A DNA stretch of 64,000 nucleotides from Methanocaldococcus lauensis (GTDB taxonomy: Archaea > AGJL01 > Methanococci > Methanococcales > Methanocaldococcaceae). A program made the translations under genes and the position numbers. Below the pieces are notes generated by a model. That model did no database searches and was not told the origin of the DNA. It was given only the letters and a program-made list of their open reading frames with translations. The stretch lies in contig LR792634.1 in assembly GCA_902827205.1 (NCBI GenBank), positions 124,001 to 188,000 of the forward strand, given 5' to 3'. How positions within the stretch are numbered: the stretch's first letter is position 1; each line of letters opens with the position of its first letter. Below, piece by piece: positions 10,334-19,376 of this stretch.

Positions 10334-10789
10334 ATGAAGAAAATATTCATATATCCTCCAAATAGTTTAATATTAACTGATTTAGTTGAAAGATTTGGAC
10401 ACAAGCCATTGAATTTAAATATAGTTATAGGAAATTTAGTTAGAAATCCAGAGATAGATAGCCCACCTATGAACATAACTGATGAAGTTCCTAAGCAAGG
10501 TTTAAAGTATGCCGCTGTTGAAGTGCCTTCTGGTGTTAGAGGAAGGATGGCTTTAATTGGTCCTTTGATTGAAGAGGCTGAGGCAGCTATAATAATGGAA
10601 GATGCTCCAATTGCCTTTGGATGTATAGGATGTCAAAGAACTAACGAATTAACTCTTTATTTAGTTAGAAGAAAGAATATTCCTACCTTAAAAGTTAAAT
10701 ATCCTACAAATGAAGAAGAGGCAGATATCTTAGTAAATAAAATAGCAAATTTCTTAAAAAGTTTAGAAGAAAATGAAGAAAAGAATTAA
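10334..10789 (+). CDS. Methanogenesis marker protein 5
   Basis: The 151-residue protein matches the conserved family annotated as methanogenesis marker 5, which is present almost only in methanogens and has no firm function. The pattern [19 protein letters not shown] at the N-terminus and [13 protein letters not shown] near residue 100 with a CxxC pair are characteristic. Its last codons overlap an alternative upstream frame of the next gene, and the three genes 9919-11045 look like one operon. Confidence 0.78.
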   Translation: MKKIFIYPPNSLILTDLVERFGHKPLNLNIVIGNLVRNPEIDSPPMNITDEVPKQGLKYAAVEVPSGVRGRMALIGPLIEEAEAAIIMEDAPIAFGCIGCQRTNELTLYLVRRKNIPTLKVKYPTNEEEADILVNKIANFLKSLEENEEKN

Positions 10790-10838
10790 AGAATGTATTA
10801 ATTTTTTCATATTCTATAATCAAAAATATGGTGGTATA

Positions 10839-11045
10839 ATGGATTGTCCAAATAAAGAAATAAACTTAAAAAGATGTAATTGCAGTTATCCTTCATGCTC
10901 TAAAAAGGGAATGTGTTGTGAATGTTTGCATTATCATTTAAAAAATAGACAGTTACCTGCTTGCTGTTTCCCACCAGATATAGAAAAAACCTACGATAGA
11001 AGTTTTGAAACTTTTGCAAAACTTGTGTTAGATGGAAAAATTTAG
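10839..11045 (+). CDS. Small cysteine-rich protein, DUF6485-like
   Basis: This 68-residue protein begins at ATG 10839 after GGTGGTATA; a longer frame from 10773 is open but has no better signal. It carries nine cysteines in clusters [17 protein letters not shown] and ACCF, plus a conserved RQLPACCF motif, fitting a small metal-binding protein. Similar proteins occur in many anaerobes with no known function. It ends the marker-5 operon. Confidence 0.72.
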   Translation: MDCPNKEINLKRCNCSYPSCSKKGMCCECLHYHLKNRQLPACCFPPDIEKTYDRSFETFAKLVLDGKI

Positions 11046-11092
11046 ATAATTAATTACTATTTATTATTTGAAGTTGGTTTGATAAATTCTTC

Positions 11093-11307
11093 TTTGTAAT
11101 TCTTTTTTCTCTTAGTATTATTTTCACACTTTCTTTATCTTTATTCACTCAAACAATTATCTATTGTCTTTAATACATCAATTATTAGAACTAGTTTTAT
11201 TCTCTTCATTAATAATCTTTTTTATTCTTAAGTTAATTTCAAACCCATTTAAAAGAGTAGAAGAACACTTTAACGAATTCAAATTTTGGTCAATAATTTT
11301 TTATTAG
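11093..11307 (+). pseudogene. Possible remnant of a small membrane protein in a 337-bp gene-free gap
   Basis: The gap 11046-11382 has no intact gene. Within it, one frame from about 11093 to 11173 encodes a hydrophobic segment (VILFSLSIIFTLSLSLF) and another frame from about 11185 to a TAG at 11307 encodes a second hydrophobic helix followed by a charged tail (NPFKRVEEHFNEFKFW). Neither has a start codon with a ribosome binding site. Together they look like a two-helix membrane protein broken by frameshift and 5' loss. The last 70 bp before 11383 would hold the kae1-bud32 promoter. Confidence 0.3.
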
Positions 11308-11382
11308 CGAAGTTAGATGATAAACTAAGTATAATTAAAGTAAATAATTTTAAGATTAATAATCCAATTCAGGAGTGATACT

Positions 11383-12993
11383 ATGATTTGTTTAGGATTG
11401 GAAGGAACTGCAGAAAAAACAGGTGTGGGAATTGTTACATCTGATGGAGAAATATTATTTAACAAAACTATTATGTATAAACCTCCAAGACAGGGAATTA
11501 ATCCAAGAGAAGCGGCTGATCATCACGCTGAAACATTTCCAAAGTTAATTGAGGAGGCTTTTGAAGTTGTAGATAAAAAAGATATTGACTTAATAGCCTT
11601 CTCTCAAGGCCCTGGATTAGGACCAAGTTTAAGAGTTACTGCAACAGTTGCAAGAACATTATCTTTAACTTTAAAAAAACCTATAATTGGTGTTAATCAT
11701 TGTATAGGGCATATAGAAATTGGTAAATTAACTACAGATGCTGAGGATCCTCTAACACTATATGTTAGTGGTGGAAATACTCAAGTTATTGCATATGTTT
11801 CAAAAAGATATAGAGTTTTTGGGGAAACTTTAGATATTGCCGTAGGAAACTGTTTAGACCAATTTGCGAGATATGTAAATTTACCACATCCTGGAGGGCC
11901 ATATATTGAAGAGTTAGCAAAAAAAGGAGAGAAACTTATAGATTTGCCATACACTGTTAAAGGAATGGATATAGCATTTTCAGGTTTGTTAACTGCCGCA
12001 ATGAGGGCTTATGATTCTGGAGAAAAATTGGAAGATATTTGTTATTCTTTGCAGGAATATGCATTTTCAATGCTTACTGAAATTACTGAAAGAGCTTTGG
12101 CTCATACAAATAAAGGAGAAGTTTTACTTGTTGGAGGAGTAGCGGCAAATAATAGATTGAGAGAAATGCTAAAAGAAATGTGTAAAGGGCAGAATGTATA
12201 TTTTTATGTTCCAGAAATGCAATACTGTGGAGACAATGGAGCGATGATAGCGTGGCTCGGCTTATTAATGTATATGAATGGAAAGAGAATGAGTTTAGAG
12301 GAAACAAAAATAATTCCGAATTATAGGGCTGATATGGTCGAAGTTAATTGGATAAAAAACATTAAAGGAAAAAAGAGAAAAATTCCAGAAGGTTTAATTG
12401 GGAAGGGGGCTGAGGCAGATATTAAAAAAGATAAATACTTAGATTTTGATGTAATTATAAAAGAAAGGATTAAAAAAAGTTATAGAGATTCAAGATTAGA
12501 TGAGAAAATAAGAAAAAGGAGAACTTCAAAGGAAGCAAAATATCTATCAATGATTAAAGATTTTGAAGTTCCCGCTCCATATATTTTTGATGTAGATTTA
12601 GACAATAAAAAGATTATGATGAGTTATATTGATGGAAAGTTATCTAAGGACATAATTGAAGATGATTTAAATATTGCCTATAAAATTGGTGAAATTGTAG
12701 GTAAACTTCATAAAAATAATTTAATTCATAACGATTTAACGACATCTAACTTTTTATATGACGGAGAGATATTGTATATTATTGACCTTGGATTAGGTAA
12801 AATCTCTAATTTAGATGAAGATAAAGCAGTTGATTTACTTGTCTTTAAAAAAGCAATTTTATCAACGCATTATAAGAAATTTGATGAAATTTGGAACAAA
12901 TTTATAGAAGGTTATAAAAGTGTGATTAAAAATTGGAAAGATATATTAAAATTAATGGATGAAGTTGAAAGAAGAGCAAGATATGTAGAATAA
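11383..12993 (+). CDS. Kae1-Bud32 fusion: tRNA t6A transferase with kinase/ATPase domain
   Basis: The 536-residue protein fuses the KEOPS subunits Kae1 (residues about 1-325) and Bud32 (about 335-536). Kae1 transfers the threonylcarbamoyl group to A37 of tRNAs; its metal ligands His106 and His110 (NHCIGH) and Asp284 (YCGDNGAM) are present. Bud32 has the ATP-binding loop GKGAEADI, a lysine at about 360, catalytic HNDLTTSNF (Asp451) and the DLG at 468-470. The fused form is typical of Methanococcales. The start ATG follows GGAGTGATACT. The CRISPR leader begins just downstream. Confidence 0.95.
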   Translation: MICLGLEGTAEKTGVGIVTSDGEILFNKTIMYKPPRQGINPREAADHHAETFPKLIEEAFEVVDKKDIDLIAFSQGPGLGPSLRVTATVARTLSLTLKKPIIGVNHCIGHIEIGKLTTDAEDPLTLYVSGGNTQVIAYVSKRYRVFGETLDIAVGNCLDQFARYVNLPHPGGPYIEELAKKGEKLIDLPYTVKGMDIAFSGLLTAAMRAYDSGEKLEDICYSLQEYAFSMLTEITERALAHTNKGEVLLVGGVAANNRLREMLKEMCKGQNVYFYVPEMQYCGDNGAMIAWLGLLMYMNGKRMSLEETKIIPNYRADMVEVNWIKNIKGKKRKIPEGLIGKGAEADIKKDKYLDFDVIIKERIKKSYRDSRLDEKIRKRRTSKEAKYLSMIKDFEVPAPYIFDVDLDNKKIMMSYIDGKLSKDIIEDDLNIAYKIGEIVGKLHKNNLIHNDLTTSNFLYDGEILYIIDLGLGKISNLDEDKAVDLLVFKKAILSTHYKKFDEIWNKFIEGYKSVIKNWKDILKLMDEVERRARYVE

Positions 12994-13257
12994 ATTTATG
13001 CTTTTTGATGTATCTTTCCTCGCTAAAAATTGTTATTTTTTAATTTAGGGGATTTTAATTTAATATTTTTAAATTTTAAAAGATTTTATTAAATTTCGGA
13101 GGGTCGTCTATTTTGATTAATTTGAATATTTGGTTTTATTAAATTATTGAGATTTTTAGGAGATTTTGGTAGTTTATTTTTATCTCTAATTTTCCCCGAT
13201 AAAAAGGTTGATATTAAAAATTTAAAGGATTTTTAAGCAAATAAATAAAAATAGAAA

Positions 13258-13270
13258 AGTTTATATATAA
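13258..13270 (+). promoter_or_regulatory. TATA box of the CRISPR leader
   Basis: AGTTTATATATAA lies about 110 bp before the first repeat. It is purine-flanked on the left (GAAAAG) like archaeal BRE-TATA elements in this window. A start about 25 bp downstream would fall near 13290, inside the loop of the leader inverted repeat, giving a pre-crRNA reading into the array on the plus strand. Confidence 0.5.
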
Positions 13271-13314
13271 GTTCGGAGGTATATAAATAACAAGGGTTAC
13301 TGACCCTCCGAACT
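13270..13314 (+). repeat. Inverted repeat in CRISPR leader
   Basis: AGTTCGGAGG at 13270-13279 and CCTCCGAACT at 13305-13314 form a perfect 10-bp inverted repeat with a loop of about 25 bases. It overlaps the predicted transcription start and could be a binding site for adaptation proteins or form a hairpin. Confidence 0.7.
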
Positions 13315-13379
13315 ATAACCTCCCAACAAAGAAGCATAATAAAGTAATTTTAAAAGTTTATTTCTTCAAATTATGCCCT

Positions 13380-14815
13380 GTCTAAAATCAGACCCCTAAG
13401 GGGATGGAAAGTATCATCAAGTGCTTTTTTAACAATCCTTATACCCTTAGTCTAAAATCAGACCCCTAAGGGGATGGAAAGAAATTCTACAGAAACGTTT
13501 CCATTGAAAGAAAACCCTGAACGTCTAAAATCAGACCCCTAAGGGGATGGAAAGTGTAATTTCAACATTAAACTCATTTGGAATGTCAGCACAAGGTCTA
13601 AAATCAGACCCCTAAGGGGATGGAAAGAATATCTTAGATACCTTAATTAGTTTCTTGGATAGTGAATGTCTAAAATCAGACCCCTAAGGGGATGGAAAGA
13701 TAATCTCGTCGTTTTGAGGATTGTTCATAAAGAATCGTCTAAAATCAGACCCCTAAGGGGATGGAATTTGTGATAGTTAGAGAGTTAAAAAGCTTAAAAT
13801 CAACATTTAAGTCTAAAATCAGACCCCTAAGGGGATGGAATTGCCTTAAATAGGCTTCTTTTGCGTAATGCCTTGTCCAATCGTCTAAAATCAGACCCCT
13901 AAGGGGATGGAAAAATATCGCTCCAAACCGACCACGTATTCGAAAATGTCTAAAATCAGACCCCTAAGGGGATGGAAAACTTTTGTGTTGATAGCTTGAG
14001 ATATGTATGCAGGTCTAAAATCAGACCCCTAAGGGGATGGAAAATTCTAAAATATCTGTTAATTTAGCAACTGCATTTAACAAGTCTAAAATCAGACCCC
14101 TAAGGGGATGGAAAATCATCTTCATATATCACCTCCAAAATTCTTAAAAAATTGTCTAAAATCAGACCCCTAAGGGGATGGAATTTGGTGGGCTAAGATG
14201 CTTATGGGAAGTATGCAAATGCTACCACGTCTAAAATCAGACCCCTAAGGGGATGGAATTAAGATTGTGTATAATGAACTAAATTGCAGTGACAACGTGT
14301 CTAAAATCAGACCCCTAAGGGGATGGAATTGTGGAAAAAGAACTTGCTGAAATAACTTTTAGATATGAGTCTAAAATCAGACCCCTAAGGGGATGGAATT
14401 CATTGGCCGTGTCGGATCAATGAAAAGGGTTATTTGGGTCTAAAATCAGACCCCTAAGGGGATGGAATTATAGAGGGAGCTCCTATCTCAGTTCTCTTTG
14501 TAGGGTCTAAAATCAGACCCCTAAGGGGATGGAAAGACGGGTGTCTAACATTGAACAACGGGAGCTCCGCCTGAAGTCTAAAATCAGACCCCTAAGGGGA
14601 TGGAAAGTCTGGAACATCTCTCTTATCTTCAACACTGCTATTATCTTCAGTCTAAAATCAGACCCCTAAGGGGATGGAAAATAAGAGATTTCACAATAGA
14701 GTTAATACAGACATTAAGAAGTCTAAAATCAGACCCCTAAGGGGATGGAAACATCTAATTGATGATTTTTTATGGCTTTAATTGTTAAGTCTAAAATCAG
14801 ACCCTAAGGGGAAAA
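13380..14815 (+). CRISPR. CRISPR array, 21 repeats and 20 spacers, leader on the left
   Basis: Repeat units begin at 13380, 13450, 13523, 13596, 13668, 13737, 13811, 13883, 13948, 14013, 14084, 14154, 14229, 14299, 14369, 14438, 14505, 14576, 14650, 14721 and 14789. The invariant core is 30 bases: it begins GTCTAAAATC, has a CCCCTAAGGGG hairpin in the middle and ends GATGGAA; spacing is 65-75 bases, so spacers are about 35-45 bases and all differ. The bases after GGAA vary in blocks (AG, TT or AA). The last unit (14789) has lost a C and the ATGG, marking the leader-distal end. The core resembles M. jannaschii repeats, which carry a similar TAAAATCAGACC start. No cas genes are in the window, so the machinery acts in trans. 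Confidence 0.98.
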
Positions 14816-14837
14816 TAATATTAAATTAAGAGGTATT

Positions 14838-14893
14838 GCCGAGCATTGCGAGGCAATGCATCCCGGGTATCCCAATAGGGCGGAGTCCTATGG
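14838..14893. other. G+C-rich structured islet at the distal end of the CRISPR array
   Basis: Between the last repeat and a decayed repeat remnant lies a short G+C-rich sequence in otherwise A+T-rich DNA. It contains a perfect 7-bp hairpin (GCATTGC, loop GAG, GCAATGC) and a second imperfect one formed by CCCAATAGG and CCTATGGG. In Methanocaldococcus such islets often mark structured RNAs, but no known class is recognised and strand is undetermined. Confidence 0.4.
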
Positions 14894-14923
14894 GTTTAAA
14901 ACTCAGACCCCTAAGAGAATAAA
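14894..14923 (+). repeat. Decayed CRISPR repeat remnant
   Basis: The sequence GTTTAAAACTCAGACCCC and then CTAAGAGAAT aligns to the array repeat with a few substitutions. It shows that the array once extended about 100 bp further or that distal repeats were separated by insertion of the G+C-rich islet. Confidence 0.7.
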
Positions 14924-15076
14924 AGTATTTAAATTTTTTATTTTTAATAGCATAAAATATCCATATATAGAAATATATAAATCATTAGGATATATAATAT
15001 AACATTAATTTTTATATAGTTCAATAAAATAAGTAATTCCATCCAGTTTTTTAAAACAAAATTATTGAGGGGAATT

Positions 15077-16669
15077 ATGCATTGGGCTGATGTAATAGCT
15101 AAAAAATTAATTGAAGAGAAAAAAGTAGATAAGTATGTAGTGGCTACTGGAATAACTCCTTCGGGACATATTCATATAGGAAATGCAAGAGAAACACTGA
15201 CAGCAGATGCAATTTATAAAAGTTTAAAAAATATGGATGTTGAAGCAGAATTAATATTTATAGCAGACACTTACGACCCTTTGAGAAAGTTGTATCCATT
15301 TTTACCAAAAGAGTTTGAACAATACATTGGAATGCCTCTAAGTGAAATCCCTTGTCCAGAAGGTTGCTGTGAAAACTATGCAGAGCACTTTTTAAAACCT
15401 TATTTAGAGAGTTTAGATAACTTAGGAATTGAAATAACAACTTATAGGGCAGACAAACTTTATAAAGAAGGACTTTACGATGAAAAAATAAAAATTGCCT
15501 TAGAGAATAGAGAAAAAATAATAGAAATTTTAAATAAATTTAGATCTACTCCATTACCAGATAATTGGTATCCTATCAATGTTGTTTGTGAAAATTGTGG
15601 AAAATTAAAGACAAAGGTTTTAAAATATGATAGTGAGAAAGAAGAAGTTTATTATAAATGTGAGATTTGTGGATTTGAGGGAGTTGTAAAACCTTACAAA
15701 GGTAGAGCAAAACTTCCATGGAGAGTAGATTGGCCAGCTAGATGGAGCATATTCAATGTAACAATCGAGCCAATGGGTAAAGACCACGCCGCCGCTGGTG
15801 GCTCTTATGATACAGGAGTTTTAATTGCAAAGGAAGTTTATAATTATGAACCTCCTAAAAAGGTTGTTTATGAGTGGATTCAATTAAAGGTTGGAGATAA
15901 GGCAATTCCAATGAGTTCCTCAAAAGGTGTAGTGTTTGCTGTGAAGGATTGGACTTACATAGCTCACCCAGAGATTTTAAGATACTTAATTATGAGAAGT
16001 AAGCCAACAAAACACATTGACTTTGATTTAAAGAAAATTCCTGATTTAGTTGATGAGTATGATAGATTAGAGGAGTTTTACTTCAACAATAAAGATAGAG
16101 ATGACTTAAATGAGGATGATTTAGAAAAAATAAGAATTTATGAATTATCTACTCCAAAAATTCCAGAAACTAAGCCTTTTGTAGTTCCATACAGATTTTG
16201 TTCAATTATTGCTCAACTAACCTATAATGAAGAAAAAAATGACGTAGATATGGAGAGAGTATTTGAAATTTTGAAAAGGAATAATTACAATGTGGAAAAT
16301 ATTGATGAATTTAGCTTAAAAAAGTTAAAGGATAGATTATTAATGGCAAGAAACTGGGCCTTGAAGTATGGAGAAAAGTTAATTATAATTGATGAGAATG
16401 AAGCAAAAGAAATATATGAAAAATTGAAGGATAAACAAAAAGAATGGATTAAATACTTTGCTGAAAAATTAAAGACTGCTGAATTTGACGCTTTATCTTT
16501 ACATGAATTGATATACCAAACTGCAAAAGATATTGGTTTAAATCCAAGAGATGCTTTCCAAGCGTCATATATGATTTTATTGGGCAAAAAGTATGGTCCA
16601 AAGTTGGGTTCTTTCTTAGCTACCTTAGGAAGAGATTTTGTATTAAGAAGATATTCTTTATTTGATTAA
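15077..16669 (+). CDS. lysS: Class I lysyl-tRNA synthetase
   Basis: The 530-residue enzyme is the archaeal class I LysRS, unrelated to the class II form of bacteria and eukaryotes. The HIGH-equivalent is HIHIGN at about 30-35 and the KMSKS-equivalent is MSSSKG. A zinc-like knuckle CENCGKLK with CEICG lies at about 175-200. The start ATG at 15077 follows GAGGGGAATT; an upstream TTG at 15065 overlaps that ribosome binding site. The gene stands alone between the CRISPR array and a broken toxin-antitoxin module. Confidence 0.95.
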   Translation: MHWADVIAKKLIEEKKVDKYVVATGITPSGHIHIGNARETLTADAIYKSLKNMDVEAELIFIADTYDPLRKLYPFLPKEFEQYIGMPLSEIPCPEGCCENYAEHFLKPYLESLDNLGIEITTYRADKLYKEGLYDEKIKIALENREKIIEILNKFRSTPLPDNWYPINVVCENCGKLKTKVLKYDSEKEEVYYKCEICGFEGVVKPYKGRAKLPWRVDWPARWSIFNVTIEPMGKDHAAAGGSYDTGVLIAKEVYNYEPPKKVVYEWIQLKVGDKAIPMSSSKGVVFAVKDWTYIAHPEILRYLIMRSKPTKHIDFDLKKIPDLVDEYDRLEEFYFNNKDRDDLNEDDLEKIRIYELSTPKIPETKPFVVPYRFCSIIAQLTYNEEKNDVDMERVFEILKRNNYNVENIDEFSLKKLKDRLLMARNWALKYGEKLIIIDENEAKEIYEKLKDKQKEWIKYFAEKLKTAEFDALSLHELIYQTAKDIGLNPRDAFQASYMILLGKKYGPKLGSFLATLGRDFVLRRYSLFD

Positions 16670-16727
16670 AATTTTATATTTTAATTTTCAAAATTAATTT
16701 TATAGTGATTATTATTTAGATTATGTT

Positions 16728-16940
16728 ATGAGGGATAATATAGGAGTAGTAGAAATAAGGGTTAAAATTCCAGATGGAATGGAAGAGAGATTTATAAAGA
16801 TAGTTAAGGAAATTGCAAAATTTTACAATACTAAAAATCATTTATTTAAACTTTTAGAGGAATTAAAAGGATCTATTAAGACAGATAAAACTTGGAAGGA
16901 TTTAAAGGTGGAAGCTCATGAGCAGAGTTTTTGTAGATAG
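16728..16940 (+). CDS. VapB-type antitoxin, orphaned
   Basis: The 70-residue protein has a basic, amphipathic N-terminus (VEIRVKIPDGMEERF) followed by helices, like the archaeal VapB antitoxins with a short beta-strand DNA-binding element. The decisive context is the overlapping start of a PIN-domain toxin at 16918, which overlaps by 23 bases as in intact vapBC operons. The toxin is truncated, so the antitoxin has no partner here. The start ATG at 16728 has no strong ribosome binding site. Confidence 0.6.
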   Translation: MRDNIGVVEIRVKIPDGMEERFIKIVKEIAKFYNTKNHLFKLLEELKGSIKTDKTWKDLKVEAHEQSFCR

Positions 16941-16992
16941 TTCTGTAATAATTGAGAGTCTTAAAAGAATAAGAGAGCAAACTGTAATTTAA
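16918..16992 (+). pseudogene. Truncated VapC (PIN-domain toxin) remnant
   Basis: A 24-residue frame starts with MSRVFVDSSVIIESLK, the canonical first strand of PIN-domain RNases including the first catalytic Asp, then stops after RIREQTVI. Intact VapC is about 130 residues, so at least 100 residues are gone. No continuation is seen in other frames before the next gene at 17026, pointing to an internal deletion rather than a simple frameshift. Confidence 0.75.
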
Positions 16993-17025
16993 AGTTTATT
17001 AAGGTGCTTAGTGTTGGTGGTATAA

Positions 17026-17811
17026 ATGATAAAAATACATGCATTGGAAGAAGTTAAAGGAAATGTAAAAGATATAGTAGAAAAAGAATTTGAGAAGTTA
17101 TCTAAGGAATTAAAAGAAAAGTATAACGCTAAACTAAGATATGTTGATGAAGATTTAGAAGAAAATGAAAACTTAAAGTTTTATACAAAAATTGGAGAAT
17201 TTGAAATAGAGTTTGATAGTTTTAAAGATTATATAGATTTCTGTTTAAAGTATGGTGCTGATATAGAAGTTATAAAGCCAGCAAAATTAAAACTCAAATC
17301 TAATGAAATAAACGAAGTTTTAGGTTTAGTTATAAGTTTTTTTAAAACATTTGTAGAAACCTACAAGGTTGGATTTAACGTATATATAGATGAAGAAAAT
17401 AAAAAAGAAATTAATGTAGAAGAATACAAAAAAGGAAAATATGACGAAGATGAAATAATTGATTTTGAAGATGAAGGATTTATAAGAGTTAAGGCAGTTT
17501 TTGAAGGTTTTGGAAAAAGTGAAGAAGAGGTTATAAAGAATTTGATAGCCTCTTTAGATATGGAAAATGTAATTATCAATAAAATTAAAACTCAAAATTT
17601 CAGTGACAAAAACTTTGAAGGTTTGATTGGAATTGAGTTATTATGTAAACCTTTTGAAATGTTTGAAATTGCCTATAAATATTTACCTGTTGCAATATCG
17701 GTTCAAAAAGATGAGATTGAGTTAGATTTGGCAGATATTCAAGATATTGGGAATGAGTTGTCTGGAGCCGTGTTTGAATTAAGCCACACTGTAACTATGA
17801 GAAAGAGATAA
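17026..17811 (+). CDS. Conserved hypothetical protein, 261 aa
   Basis: I do not recognise a domain. The protein is acidic (many Asp/Glu runs such as DEDEIIDFEDEG at about 145-156), soluble, without cysteines in metal motifs, and appears to have two alpha/beta halves. The start ATG follows GGTGGTATAA. It lies between the broken vapBC and the 2-oxoacid oxidoreductase genes, a position I believe is also occupied by an uncharacterised gene in M. jannaschii. Confidence 0.75.
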   Translation: MIKIHALEEVKGNVKDIVEKEFEKLSKELKEKYNAKLRYVDEDLEENENLKFYTKIGEFEIEFDSFKDYIDFCLKYGADIEVIKPAKLKLKSNEINEVLGLVISFFKTFVETYKVGFNVYIDEENKKEINVEEYKKGKYDEDEIIDFEDEGFIRVKAVFEGFGKSEEEVIKNLIASLDMENVIINKIKTQNFSDKNFEGLIGIELLCKPFEMFEIAYKYLPVAISVQKDEIELDLADIQDIGNELSGAVFELSHTVTMRKR

Positions 17812-17877
17812 ACTAAACATAATCCATATAAATAAATTAAAGCAAACAAATTAAAATAAAAATTTTGAGGTGATATA

Positions 17878-18699
17878 TTGCATCCTTCTTTAAAGTATAT
17901 GAGAAGAGATAGATTACCACATATTTTCTGTTCTGGTTGTGGTAATGGTATAGTTATAAACTGTTTTTTAAAGGCTATTGAAGAATTAAACATTAAGCCT
18001 GAAGACTACATAGCTATCTCTGGAATAGGTTGTTCATCAAGAATTCCAGGCTATCTGTATTGTGATTCTTTACATACAACTCATGGAAGACCTATAGCAT
18101 TTGCAACCGGTGTAAAGATTGCAAGGCCAGATAAATATGTTGTAGTATTTACAGGAGATGGAGATTTAGCGGCTATAGGAGGGAATCATTTCATTCATGG
18201 ATGTAGGAGAAATATAGATTTAACAGTTATCTGTATAAATAACAACATATATGGAATGACAGGAGGGCAGGTTTCTCCAACAACTCCTTATGGAAAAAAA
18301 GCAACTACAGCTCCTTATGGCTTTATAGAGAATAGTATGGATTTATGTAAATTGGCTATGTCTGCTGGAGCCACGTATGTGGCAAGATGGACAACGGCAC
18401 ATCCAATTCAACTTGTTAGAGCAATTAAAAAAGGCATTCAGAAAAAAGGATTTTCTTTTATTGAAGTAGTTTCTCAATGTCCAACATACTACGGTAGATT
18501 TAATATTTCAAGAAGACCAGCAGATATGATTAAATTTTTAAAAGATAACTCAATTCATATAAACAGAGCTAAAAACCTAAATGAAGAAGAACTAAATGGA
18601 AAAATAATAGTTGGAGAGTTTTTAGACATTGAAAAACCAGAATTTGTTGAAGAATTAAATAAATTAATAGATAGACTAAAAGAAAAAAATAAAGAATAA
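17878..18699 (+). CDS. korB: 2-oxoglutarate (2-oxoacid):ferredoxin oxidoreductase beta subunit
   Basis: The 273-residue subunit binds thiamine diphosphate; the TPP motif GDGDLAAIGGNHF with NNNIYGMTGGQ at about 97-130 is intact, as is the cluster-related CSGCGNG near residue 19. KGOR reductively carboxylates succinyl-CoA in the incomplete TCA cycle of methanogens. The start is TTG at 17878, supported by AGGTGATA just upstream. The gamma subunit gene follows after about 130 bp; the alpha and delta subunits are not in the window. Confidence 0.9.
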   Translation: MHPSLKYMRRDRLPHIFCSGCGNGIVINCFLKAIEELNIKPEDYIAISGIGCSSRIPGYLYCDSLHTTHGRPIAFATGVKIARPDKYVVVFTGDGDLAAIGGNHFIHGCRRNIDLTVICINNNIYGMTGGQVSPTTPYGKKATTAPYGFIENSMDLCKLAMSAGATYVARWTTAHPIQLVRAIKKGIQKKGFSFIEVVSQCPTYYGRFNISRRPADMIKFLKDNSIHINRAKNLNEEELNGKIIVGEFLDIEKPEFVEELNKLIDRLKEKNKE

Positions 18700-18828
18700 C
18701 AAAAACAATAAATCAACAATTATGCATGCAATTTATTTGAATAATTTATCGTATAAATAAACTTAAATAATCTTCTAAAATTTATTATTTCCAAATTAAA
18801 AAATTAAATTGAAAGGGAGAGGGTTAGA

Positions 18829-19365
18829 ATGAGAAAAGAGATAAGACTGTCTGGATTTGGTGGGCAAGGGATAATTTTAGCAGGAGTTATCTTAGGTAGA
18901 GCCGCGGCACTATATGACAATAAAGAGGCAGTTCAAACTCAATCTTATGGACCAGAGGCGAGAGGAGGAGCAAGTAAATCTGAGGTAGTTATAAGTGATG
19001 AACCCATAGATTATCCAAAAGTTATAAAGCCAGACATTTTAGTATGTATGTCACAACAGGCATATGATAAATATAAAAACGACATTAAAGAAGGAGGGAT
19101 TTTATTAGTGGATGAGGATTTAGTTTCTACATCTGAAAAACCAGAAGTTGATGTAAAAATTTATAAAGTTCCATTTACGAGAATTGCTTCAGAAGAGATA
19201 AAACTTCCAATAGTTGCGAATATCGTTATGTTGGGAGCATTAACTAAATTAACAAAAATTGTCTCAAAGGAGAGTATGGAAAAAGCGATTTTAGATAGTG
19301 TTCCAAAAGGAACTGAAGAAAAAAACCTTATGGCATTCAATATTGGCTATGAAAAATTGATTTAA
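18829..19365 (+). CDS. korC: 2-oxoglutarate (2-oxoacid):ferredoxin oxidoreductase gamma subunit
   Basis: The 178-residue protein has the family-defining N-terminus RLSGFGGQGIILAGVILG and the QSYGPEARGG motif at about 38-47. It forms the complex with korB and the alpha and delta subunits encoded elsewhere. It has its own GGGAGAGGGTTAGA leader and a 129-bp spacer from korB, so separate transcription is possible. Confidence 0.9.
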   Translation: MRKEIRLSGFGGQGIILAGVILGRAAALYDNKEAVQTQSYGPEARGGASKSEVVISDEPIDYPKVIKPDILVCMSQQAYDKYKNDIKEGGILLVDEDLVSTSEKPEVDVKIYKVPFTRIASEEIKLPIVANIVMLGALTKLTKIVSKESMEKAILDSVPKGTEEKNLMAFNIGYEKLI

Positions 19366-19376
19366 TGGGATGAATA

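Larger units (their letters stand above)
12994..13379 (+). promoter_or_regulatory. CRISPR leader region
   Basis: This 386-bp A+T-rich stretch has no gene and abuts the first, perfect CRISPR repeat, while the opposite end of the array is decayed, so this is the leader. It is comparable in position and length to the 391-425-bp long segments described before the short repeats of M. jannaschii. It holds a TATA-like box, a 10-bp inverted repeat and a second long-distance inverted pair (CGGAGGGTC at 13097-13105 and GACCCTCCG at 13302-13310). Confidence 0.75.

Noticed and set aside
13380-14815. Self-targeting spacers against sequences in this window
   Set aside because: Reading the spacers against the rest of the window by eye gave no convincing match; a full-genome search is needed.
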